Below are positions 57,368 to 64,000 of a stretch of DNA of 64,000 bases, in pieces; the first letter of the stretch is position 1, and every line of letters begins with the position of its first letter. This stretch comes from Mycolicibacterium flavescens (GTDB taxonomy: Bacteria > Actinomycetota > Actinomycetes > Mycobacteriales > Mycobacteriaceae). The notes below the pieces were generated by a model that was given only the letters and a program-made list of their open reading frames with translations, ran no database searches and was not told where the DNA came from. Where the stretch lies: positions 186,001-250,000 of the forward strand of contig NZ_MIHA01000003.1 of NCBI RefSeq assembly GCF_001722335.1, given 5' to 3'. The translations under genes and the position numbers were made by a program.

Positions 57368-59290
57368 TCAGGCCGCGTGGCCGCCGGGTGGTGAGGGTCC
57401 GCCGGGATGGTCGGCGGGGTCCGGCGGTGGGGGGTCGGCACCGGCCTCGGTGTGGTGGTCTTGGCCCGCGGGTTCTGTGGTCCCGGCCGGCTCGGATTGT
57501 TCATCGTCGTCGCCGGGGTCCGGCGGTGGCGGGTCGGCGCTGGCTTCTGTGTAGTGGTCTTGGTTGGCCGGTTGCGGACCATCCAGCTCTAGGCCGCTCT
57601 CGTCGATCGGGTCTGCCGGTGACGCAGCGCGGTCCGCATAGGCCGGCTCCGTGGCCTCGGAGTGCTCGAACGGTTCACCGTCGTCGTAGACGTCTACCGG
57701 TGACGCGGTGGCGTCAGCTTCGGCGTGGTCTGTATCGCCCGGTTCGGTGGGCTCGAATGGTTCAGCGTCTGCCGGTGGCGCAGCGCGGTCTGCATCGGCC
57801 GCCTTTATGGCCGCGGTGTGCTCGAACGGCTCATCGTCGTGGTCGGCGGCGCCTGCCGGGGGTGTGGTGGTGTCGGTTTGGAGGTGGCGGTTGCGTTTGG
57901 CCGCTTCGGCGGCCGGGTCGAAGGGTTCCTCGTCGTCGGGGCGTAGGAGCAGTTCGGGGCGGTGGTGGTAGTTCAGGCGGGCCTGGCCGGTGTCCAGCGG
58001 GGGTGGGGGTAGCCATTCCACGTCGTGGCGTTGGCTCATCCGGGTGGTCCAGCCGCCGTCATTGTTGACGCTGCGGTTATCGGGCCCACACGCCAGGCCG
58101 AGCTCATCGACGTTGGTCTGACCCCCGTCGGTCCAGTCGTCGGTGACGTGATGAGCTTGACATCCATACGCGCCGACGGTGCAGCCGGGTTTGGTGCAGC
58201 CCCCGTCGCGGGCGATCAGCATGATCCGCTGCGCGCGGCTGGCGGTGCGCTTGGCGCGGTACAGGTTCAACGCTGAGCCGGTGGCCCGGTCGAACACCGC
58301 CAGATAGTGGCGGGCGTGAGCGGCCATGCGCACCACATCATCGATCGGGACCACGGTGCCCCCGCCGGTGGTCCCGATCCCGGCCCGCGATTCCAGGTCC
58401 TGCAGGGTGGTGCGGATGATGACGGAGACCGGTAGCCCGTTGAGTTGGCCCAGATCCCCACTCATCAAGGCGATCCGCCCGACGGCCAGGATCGCGTCAT
58501 GCTGGCGTTGGGACAGGCTGCGGTGATCGTTGTCGATCTGCGCCTGGGTCGGTGTACCCGAGATGCAGGGCTCCTCGTCGGCGGGGTTGCACATACCGGG
58601 AGCGGCGAACTTGGCGAACAACACCTCCCAAACCGCCCACGCTTCCGGGGTCATGGTGGCGCGTAGTTCGACCATGCCGTCGGCGCCTTGTTTGGATTTG
58701 GTCACGCTGCGTTTGCGGGCGCGTTCGGCCTCATCCGGGGCCGGGCCGTCCTGATCGATCAGAAACAACCGCAACGTGGCGGTGTCTTGCACCGCGCTGG
58801 GTCCGGCGGTGGCCGCACAACGCACCAGATCCAGTTCCAAGCTCTCGCGGGTCGCGGTGTCGACGAAGCCGGGCACCTTGTTCATCGCTTTGCGGATGAC
58901 CTGCACATGCTCGGCGGTGATCAACCCATGCGCCTGAGCCGCCGCGGTGGCCGGCAACCGCGGCGGCAACACCTCTCCGGTGAATGCTTGGCGCGGGGCC
59001 AACAGCTCAGCCTCGGCCAGGCGCCGGTTGGCCTCACTGGTCGAGATGCGCCACCGCACACTCAAGGCTTCTCGCCACGATTTGGCGCCCAACGCCGCCG
59101 GAGTGGTCTCGGTCTGCAGGCGCGCCAACGCGCGGTGCTCGACCGCGGGCAGGCGGCACTTCACCGTTTCCAGTTCGTCGAGGACGGCGATCAGTTCCGG
59201 GGCGGTCGACAGGTCGAACTCGCAGGCCGCCAACCGATCAACCGCGGCGCGCAACCCGGCCAACGCGTCCTGCGACTCCGTCCCCGACAT
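57368..59290 (-). CDS. 13E12/DUF222 HNH endonuclease-like protein
   Basis: 640 residues from ATG 59290. The DUF222 region spans about 1-320 (AVEHRALARLQTETTPAALG, LLAPRQAFTGEVLPPRL). An HNH-type zinc site follows (GCTKPGCTVGAYGCQAHHVTDDW, then NVDELGLACGPDNRSVNNDGGW). A roughly 210-residue acidic tail has repeated EPFEH-, DADRA- and PPPPDP-type units. An alternative ATG at 59305 (M-Y-V-R-S) lies inside the LexA-type box, so the shorter start was used. M. tuberculosis has several copies (13E12 family), some DNA-damage inducible. The repetitive tail length is likely to vary between strains. Confidence 0.85.
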   Translation of the reverse strand: MSGTESQDALAGLRAAVDRLAACEFDLSTAPELIAVLDELETVKCRLPAVEHRALARLQTETTPAALGAKSWREALSVRWRISTSEANRRLAEAELLAPRQAFTGEVLPPRLPATAAAQAHGLITAEHVQVIRKAMNKVPGFVDTATRESLELDLVRCAATAGPSAVQDTATLRLFLIDQDGPAPDEAERARKRSVTKSKQGADGMVELRATMTPEAWAVWEVLFAKFAAPGMCNPADEEPCISGTPTQAQIDNDHRSLSQRQHDAILAVGRIALMSGDLGQLNGLPVSVIIRTTLQDLESRAGIGTTGGGTVVPIDDVVRMAAHARHYLAVFDRATGSALNLYRAKRTASRAQRIMLIARDGGCTKPGCTVGAYGCQAHHVTDDWTDGGQTNVDELGLACGPDNRSVNNDGGWTTRMSQRHDVEWLPPPPLDTGQARLNYHHRPELLLRPDDEEPFDPAAEAAKRNRHLQTDTTTPPAGAADHDDEPFEHTAAIKAADADRAAPPADAEPFEPTEPGDTDHAEADATASPVDVYDDGEPFEHSEATEPAYADRAASPADPIDESGLELDGPQPANQDHYTEASADPPPPDPGDDDEQSEPAGTTEPAGQDHHTEAGADPPPPDPADHPGGPSPPGGHAA

Positions 59291-59293
59291 ACT

Positions 59294-59309
59294 TCGAACA
59301 TACATTCGA
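59294..59309 (-). promoter_or_regulatory. LexA (SOS) box upstream of the DUF222 nuclease
   Basis: TCGAAC-atac-aTTCGA matches the mycobacterial SOS consensus TCGAAC-N4-GTTCGA with one mismatch (A for G in the right arm). It ends 4 bases before the ATG used, so LexA binding would block the promoter or start. Confidence 0.7.
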
Positions 59310-59442
59310 CCACCGACAAGTAGAGGCCAAAACCTCACAGCTGGGGATCAATTCCCACTTGGGGATAAACGGGTGATTTGAACGGTTGCGGATCCGCCCC
59401 GACCCCAGTGAGGTAGACGCACGACAACGAAAGGATGCCGGT

Positions 59443-60807
59443 GTGACGGACAGGCGGCGAGACAACGTGCTGATCGTGCACTGGCACGACCTGGGCCGGC
59501 ATCTCGGCGTCTACGGCCACACCGACGTGTCCAGCCCGCACCTCGACCAATTGGCCGCCGAGGGCATCCTATTTACCCGCGCGCACGCCACCGCTCCACT
59601 GTGCTCGCCATCGCGGGGCTCGCTGTTCACCGGCCGCTACCCACAGAGCAACGGGCTGCTCGGGCTCGCACACCACGGCTGGGAGTACCGCAGCGGCGTC
59701 CGCACGCTGCCCGCAATACTTTCCGAGAGTGGTTGGTACACCGCATTATTCGGTATGCAACACGAATCGTCGTACCCGGCCAAGCTCGGCTTCGACGAGT
59801 TCGACGTGTCCAATTCCTACTGCGACTACGTCGTCGAACGAGCCTCCAACTGGCTCACCACGCCGCCGGACAAACCCTTCCTGCTCACCGCAGGCTTCTT
59901 CGAGACACACCGACCGTATCCGCGTGAGCGTTACGAACCCGCCGACGCGGACACCGTCGCCGTACCGGACTACCTGCCCGAGACCGACGACGTCCGCCAG
60001 GACCTCGCGGACTTTTACGGAGCGATCACGTTCGCCGACGCCGCGGTCGGCCGGCTGCTCGACACACTGGCCGAGACCGGCCTCGACCGCAGCACCTGGG
60101 TGGTCTTCCTGACCGACCACGGCCCCGCCCTCCCCCGCGCCAAATCCACGCTCTACGACGCCGGAACCGGGATCGCGATGATCCTGCGGCCGCCGCGCGA
60201 CGCCGATATCCCCGCACGCGTCTACGACGAATTGTTCAGCGGTGTCGACCTGGTGCCCACGCTCCTTGATCTTCTCGGCGTCGACATCCCGGCCGAAGTC
60301 GAGGGGCTCTCGCACGCCGATGCCCTCATCGCTGCGACACCGCCGGTCCGCACGGCCGTCTATACCGGCAAGACCTACCACGACTCGTTCGATCCCATCC
60401 GCGCCGTGCGCACGAAGGACTACAGCTACATCGAAAACTACGCGGCCCGTCCACTGTTGGATCTGCCCTGGGACATCGCCGACAGCGCCCCCGGCCGCGC
60501 CGTGGCGCCGCGGGTGGGCTCACCGCGGCCGGCCCGGGAACTCTACGACCTGACCGTCGACCCCACCGAAGCGCACAACCTGCTCGTCGGCGAGCGTGCG
60601 GCCCGGATCGAAGCGGTCGCCGACGAACTCGCGCTGCTACTCAACGACTGGCGGGTCAGGACCAACGACGTCATCCCGTCCGAGTTCGCAGGCACGCGGA
60701 TTTCCGAGCGCTACACCGAAACCTATCTACGTATCCACGGTCCCACCGTCACCAGCCGCTCGGGCATCGCAGCGGAGCGCGGCATAGAGGACGAACACAA
60801 CCGATAA
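59443..60807 (+). CDS. Sulfatase (Rv0296c-like)
   Basis: 454 residues from GTG 59443 (AAAGGAT upstream). The formylglycine motif is C54-S-P-S-R in LCSPSRGSLFTG, close to the N-terminus as in sulfatases of the heparan N-sulfatase type. TDHGPALPRAKSTLYDAGTG supplies further metal/substrate residues (DH pair). A formylglycine-generating enzyme or anSME is needed elsewhere in the genome. The usual DD pair of the N-terminal strand reads IVHWHDLGRH. It lies directly before the Stf0 sulfotransferase, as in H37Rv (Rv0296c/Rv0295c, recalled). Confidence 0.92.
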   Translation: MTDRRRDNVLIVHWHDLGRHLGVYGHTDVSSPHLDQLAAEGILFTRAHATAPLCSPSRGSLFTGRYPQSNGLLGLAHHGWEYRSGVRTLPAILSESGWYTALFGMQHESSYPAKLGFDEFDVSNSYCDYVVERASNWLTTPPDKPFLLTAGFFETHRPYPRERYEPADADTVAVPDYLPETDDVRQDLADFYGAITFADAAVGRLLDTLAETGLDRSTWVVFLTDHGPALPRAKSTLYDAGTGIAMILRPPRDADIPARVYDELFSGVDLVPTLLDLLGVDIPAEVEGLSHADALIAATPPVRTAVYTGKTYHDSFDPIRAVRTKDYSYIENYAARPLLDLPWDIADSAPGRAVAPRVGSPRPARELYDLTVDPTEAHNLLVGERAARIEAVADELALLLNDWRVRTNDVIPSEFAGTRISERYTETYLRIHGPTVTSRSGIAAERGIEDEHNR

Positions 60808-60860
60808 TTTCCCTCACAATGATCGAAACTAGCTGGCGCGCAATATGATCGACGTACCGC

Positions 60861-60866
60861 TAAGCT
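60861..60866 (+). promoter_or_regulatory. Leaderless-type -10 element of stf0
   Basis: TAAGCT ends 6 bases before ATG 60873. Confidence 0.5.
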
Positions 60867-60872
60867 GCGCCG

Positions 60873-61676
60873 ATGTCGACTCACCCGACGGCGTATCTCG
60901 TCCTGGCCTCACAGCGCAGCGGCAGCACCCTGCTCGTGGAGTCGCTGCGCGCGACAGGTGTCGCCGGGGAGCCCGCAGAGTTCTTCCAGTACTTGCCGAC
61001 CACCAGCCAGTCCCCTCAGCCGCGGCAGTGGTTCGAGGGCGTCGACGACGCATCCATCCTGCGCCTGCTCGATCCACTCGACGACGGTAAACCCGACCTC
61101 GCGCCGCCGGAGATCTGGCGCGACTACGTCCGCACGGTCGGCCGCACCCCCAACGGCGTCTGGGGCGGCAAGCTGATGTGGAACCAGACGTCGCTGCTGC
61201 TCGAGCGCGCCGAAGGGCTCCCCGACCGCTCCGGCACCGGGCTGTTGTCGGCAATCCGCGACGTGATCGGCAGCGACCCGCTCCTGGTGCACGTCTACCG
61301 CCCCGACGTCGTGTCACAGGCGGTCTCGTTCTGGCGCGCAGTCCAGACCCGGGTGTGGCGCGGCCGGCCCGACCCGGTGCGCGATGCACGCGCCGAGTAC
61401 CACGCCGGCGCGATCGCCCATGTGGTCACCATGCTGCGGGCACAAGAGGAAGGCTGGCGGAACTGGTTCGCCGAGGAAGGGGTCGCGCCGATGGAGGTCC
61501 CGTATCCGGTGCTGTGGCGCAACCTCACCCAGGTTGTGGGCGACGTCCTCGAAGCGCTCGGCCTCGACCGGCGGTTGGCACCGGCGCCGGTACTCGAGCG
61601 GCAGGCTGACCAACGCTCCGACGAATGGGTAGACCGCTACCGAAAAGAAGCCGAACGTCACTGCCTACCAACGTGA
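60873..61676 (+). CDS. stf0: Trehalose 2-sulfotransferase Stf0
   Basis: 267 residues, the normal Stf0 length. The PAPS-binding loop is SQRSGSTLL at residues 13-21, and EPAEFF and [10 protein letters not shown] are the known Stf0 landmarks. It transfers sulfate from PAPS to the 2-position of trehalose, the first step to sulfolipid-1 in M. tuberculosis; in fast growers the product is trehalose sulfate. It is adjacent to a sulfatase. Its stop abuts the tam stop (TGATCA). Confidence 0.93.
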   Translation: MSTHPTAYLVLASQRSGSTLLVESLRATGVAGEPAEFFQYLPTTSQSPQPRQWFEGVDDASILRLLDPLDDGKPDLAPPEIWRDYVRTVGRTPNGVWGGKLMWNQTSLLLERAEGLPDRSGTGLLSAIRDVIGSDPLLVHVYRPDVVSQAVSFWRAVQTRVWRGRPDPVRDARAEYHAGAIAHVVTMLRAQEEGWRNWFAEEGVAPMEVPYPVLWRNLTQVVGDVLEALGLDRRLAPAPVLERQADQRSDEWVDRYRKEAERHCLPT

Positions 61677-62438
61677 TCAACCGACCTGCGCCACCACGAA
61701 GATCCGCCGGAACGGGAACAACGTCCGACCGTCCGGACGCCTAGGGTACGCCGCGGCCAGCAGCGGGATCAGCTCCGCGCGGAACTGCTCCCATTCGAGA
61801 TCCGTGAGACGACTGTTCAGCGGTCGCAGCGCGGTTCCGGTGATCCACTCGAGCACCGGGTTCTCCCCGCTGAGCTCGTGGACGTACGTGGTCTCCCAGG
61901 CGTCGACGGCACAGCCGGCGTCGACGAGCAGCCCCGCGTATCCGACCGCATCCTCCACCTGTCCTTCACGAAACGGGAAATCGTGCAACGGCTCTGCCCA
62001 TCGGTCACTGCGCGCGAGTTCGCGCACCGCCCGGTGTGACGGCGCATCGAAATTCCCCGGCACCTGCACCGCGATCCACGACCCGGTCGCCAACTCCCGT
62101 GCCCACCGGACCATCAGCGCCTGATGATCGGGCACCCAATGCAGCGTCGCGTTGCTGACCACGACCGCGGTGTCCGGCGCCGGGCTCCACTCGCGGACAT
62201 CGCCCACCCGCGCGTCCAGACCCCGGTCCCGCGCCGCGGCCACCATCTCCGGTGAACTGTCCCACGCCTCGATCACCGCGCGCGGCCACCGCTGCGCGAG
62301 CGTCGCGGTCAGATTGCCCGGTCCGCAGCCGAGATCGACCACCCGCCGCGGGTCGTCGGCGTTGACACACGCCATCAGGTCGAAGAACGGGCGTCCGCGC
62401 TGATCGGCGAAGGCCAGATACGCGTCAGGGTTCCACAT
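61677..62438 (-). CDS. tam: Trans-aconitate 2-methyltransferase Tam (Rv0294-like)
   Basis: 253 residues, class I SAM-dependent methyltransferase. The SAM motif is [15 protein letters not shown] at 33-47, followed by EAWDSSPEM (motif II), [21 protein letters not shown] and [12 protein letters not shown], all typical of trans-aconitate methyltransferase. It methylates trans-aconitate, a by-product that inhibits the TCA cycle. It converges on stf0. The order stf0-tam-hydrolase matches H37Rv Rv0295c-Rv0293c (recalled). Confidence 0.93.
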   Translation of the reverse strand: MWNPDAYLAFADQRGRPFFDLMACVNADDPRRVVDLGCGPGNLTATLAQRWPRAVIEAWDSSPEMVAAARDRGLDARVGDVREWSPAPDTAVVVSNATLHWVPDHQALMVRWARELATGSWIAVQVPGNFDAPSHRAVRELARSDRWAEPLHDFPFREGQVEDAVGYAGLLVDAGCAVDAWETTYVHELSGENPVLEWITGTALRPLNSRLTDLEWEQFRAELIPLLAAAYPRRPDGRTLFPFRRIFVVAQVG

Positions 62439-62480
62439 ACGCCTCAGTCTGCACCGTTACTGCGTCAGGTCACTGCGGGT

Positions 62481-62486
62481 TACCAT
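62481..62486 (+). promoter_or_regulatory. Leaderless-type -10 element of the alpha/beta hydrolase
   Basis: TACCAT ends 6 bases before GTG 62493. Confidence 0.5.
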
Positions 62487-62492
62487 TCGCAC

Positions 62493-63680
62493 GTGGACGT
62501 GAACCCGGTTGATCCGCCGATCCCGGTGCCCGACGTCCCCGGCGCCGACGCCACCGCCCGCGGGCTGCCCCGCCGGATCGACCTCACCGCGCGCCAACGC
62601 TTCATCGTCGACGCCTCGGCCGTCGCCGACCTCGGCCTGCGCACGGCGATCGCCTCGTTGCTCGCGACCACGATGCTGCCCACCCTGGCCGGTGGTCTGA
62701 GCCGCTCACAGTCGCGTGCCGAACGCGAACAACTGGAGTTCTACGCCGACCTGGCCGAGGCCAAGGACCCAACCCGGTCGTTCCCGGCGCCGTCGGACGT
62801 CCCGCGGGTGTCGTCGCGCACCGCCAACCCGGTCGCCGAGTGGATCGCCAAGGGCCGCGTCCACAACATCCGCTTCAACAGCAGCTTCACCGCGGTCAAC
62901 CCGGCGCTGCGCGCCCAGTGCCGCTCCTTCACCCGCAACAATGTTGTGCACGCCCAGCACTGGCGCCACGACGACGGCCCGCACCCGACGCTGTGCCTGA
63001 TCCACGGATTCATGGGTTCGCCGTACCTGTTCAACGGGTTGTTCTTCTCGCTGCCCTGGTTCTTCCGGTCCGGCTACGACGTGCTGTTGTACACCATGCC
63101 GTTTCACGGTCGCCGAGCCGAGAAGGGTTCGCCGTTCAGCGGTCACGGCTTCTTCGCCAACGGGTTCTCCGGATTCGCCGAGGCGATGGCCCAGGCGGTG
63201 CACGACTTCCGCTCGATCATCGACTATCTCGAATTTACCGGGGTCGACCGCATCGCGCTGACCGGGATGTCGCTGGGCGGCTACACGTCGGCGCTGATCG
63301 CCAGCGTCGACGACCGCATCCAGGCCGTCATCCCGAATGTCCCGGTGGTGGCCCCCGACCAGACCGTCGACGAATGGTTTCCCGCCAACAAGGTGGTGGC
63401 GTTACGAAACCTGCTGTCCAACACGGATTCCGACCTCACCGGTGCAGCGACCTTGTACTCGTCACCGCTGAACTACGTCCCGCTGGTTCCGAAGGACCGC
63501 CGGCTGATCATCACCGGGCTCGGTGACCGGCTCGCCCCTCCGCATCAGGCGGAGATGCTGTGGGAACACTGGGACCGGTGCGCGTTCCACTGGTTTCCCG
63601 GCAACCACATCCTGCACGTCAGCCAGCCGGACTACCTGCGCCGGATGACCCGGTTCATGCGCGATTTCATGTTCGACTGA
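62493..63680 (+). CDS. Alpha/beta hydrolase (Rv0293c-like)
   Basis: 395 residues from GTG 62493. An N-terminal extension of about 160 residues precedes the core alpha/beta hydrolase fold: CLIHGFMGSPYLF (oxyanion), GMSLGGYTS with nucleophile S260, and the catalytic His in GNHILH (372 or 375). The substrate is not deducible. The 3' end overlaps the convergent eccE3 end by 14 bases. No signal peptide is evident. Confidence 0.88.
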   Translation: MDVNPVDPPIPVPDVPGADATARGLPRRIDLTARQRFIVDASAVADLGLRTAIASLLATTMLPTLAGGLSRSQSRAEREQLEFYADLAEAKDPTRSFPAPSDVPRVSSRTANPVAEWIAKGRVHNIRFNSSFTAVNPALRAQCRSFTRNNVVHAQHWRHDDGPHPTLCLIHGFMGSPYLFNGLFFSLPWFFRSGYDVLLYTMPFHGRRAEKGSPFSGHGFFANGFSGFAEAMAQAVHDFRSIIDYLEFTGVDRIALTGMSLGGYTSALIASVDDRIQAVIPNVPVVAPDQTVDEWFPANKVVALRNLLSNTDSDLTGAATLYSSPLNYVPLVPKDRRLIITGLGDRLAPPHQAEMLWEHWDRCAFHWFPGNHILHVSQPDYLRRMTRFMRDFMFD

Positions 63681-64000
63681 CCTGCGCCGCCGTCCCTGCC
63701 GGCCACCCCAACGTGTCCAGCAGCTCGGCGCGCAGCGGCGCACCGGGCACACCCAGCCGGCCGGTCGCAGCAGGATCGAGCGCGGTCAGCAGCGGACCCT
63801 GCGCGCCACGCTGGTCGATCAGCCCCGGCAGCGGTGCATCACCGCCGGGTTCTGGTGTCCGGACGGCACACACCGCGGCGACGGTGGGTCGCGTTGCGGT
63901 GCCGCTGAATTCGATGGCCGTCCAGGTTTCGGCCAGATCAGACCAGGCCTGCGCCAGCCGTTCGCCGAGACGTTCGTCGACGGCGAGGGCGTAGACCGAG
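63667..64000 (-). CDS. eccE3: Probable EccE3, C-terminal end (runs off the window)
   Basis: The last about 110 residues only. They include VDERLGERLAQAWSDLAETW, PTVAAVCAVRTPEPGGDAPLP and GLIDQRGAQGPLL, followed by a C-terminal stretch without membrane helices. Position next to an Rv0293c-like hydrolase and tam matches H37Rv eccE3 (Rv0292), the ESX-3 membrane component. The identification rests mainly on context; the rest of the gene lies outside the window. Confidence 0.65.
   Translation of the reverse strand, partial: SVYALAVDERLGERLAQAWSDLAETWTAIEFSGTATRPTVAAVCAVRTPEPGGDAPLPGLIDQRGAQGPLLTALDPAATGRLGVPGAPLRAELLDTLGWPAGTAAQVSRT

Overview
The window is high-GC actinobacterial DNA from a mycobacterium, most likely a fast-growing or environmental Mycolicibacterium-type species. 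Four things support this: an iniBAC locus, a dcd-tRNA-Gly-Rv0320 neighbourhood, a stf0/sulfatase/tam/hydrolase run leading into what looks like the end of the ESX-3 gene eccE3, and many GTG starts with leaderless-type promoters. Gene order follows M. tuberculosis H37Rv Rv0384 to Rv0292 in blocks. All Rv numbers here are recalled from memory, not searched. No insertion sequence, prophage, CRISPR array or rRNA was found.

Layout. 1-11.9 kb is heat-shock territory: the 5' part of clpB and the operon dnaK-grpE-dnaJ1-hspR, both with HspR (HAIR) inverted repeats upstream. Between them lie a CYTH protein, a GAP-family membrane protein, a TetR regulator with its divergent membrane target, a type II flavohaemoglobin, an alcohol dehydrogenase and an aldose epimerase. 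12-17.4 kb holds a secreted PGRS-like glycine-rich protein, a hemerythrin, LpqJ, a TIGR03085 protein, an F420-type oxidoreductase and two small threonine-rich membrane proteins. 17.5-27.1 kb is the cell-envelope stress locus: iniB-iniA-iniC and an IniB-like paralogue on the minus strand, and divergently a membrane-tethered Hsp70-like protein three bases ahead of the LuxR-type regulator IniR (Rv0339c-like). 27.3-34 kb: EtfD (Rv0338c-like), a secreted nucleoside-hydrolase-like protein, an aspartate/alanine aminotransferase and a YibE/F transporter. 34-44.3 kb: rmlA, a mycothiol-enzyme-like protein, a CYP140-like P450, a membrane protein with a Pro-rich tail, dcd, small secreted proteins, tRNA-Gly, a large secreted protein and an Rv0320-like protein.

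44.4-57 kb: an SDR, a frameshifted GH26-like glycosidase, a second Pro-rich-tail protein, a cupin, a second Hsp70-like protein, a FAD/Rieske oxidoreductase, a SnoaL-like protein, an Rv0309-like L,D-transpeptidase-fold protein, an HTH/SRPBCC pair with a palindromic operator, a PAP2-diacylglycerol kinase fusion and a second PAP2 phosphatase. 57-64 kb: a 13E12/DUF222 HNH nuclease under a LexA-type box, sulfatase, Stf0 sulfotransferase, trans-aconitate methyltransferase, an alpha/beta hydrolase and the 3' end of probable eccE3.

The most interesting pattern is a family of four single-pass membrane proteins (22.8, 37.1, 46.3 and 47.9 kb). Each has an Hsp70/actin-fold cytoplasmic domain, or a degenerate form of it, then one membrane helix and a Thr- or Pro-rich outer tail. 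One member is in the same transcription unit as the iniBAC regulator. The proposed link between these proteins and envelope-stress signalling is inference.
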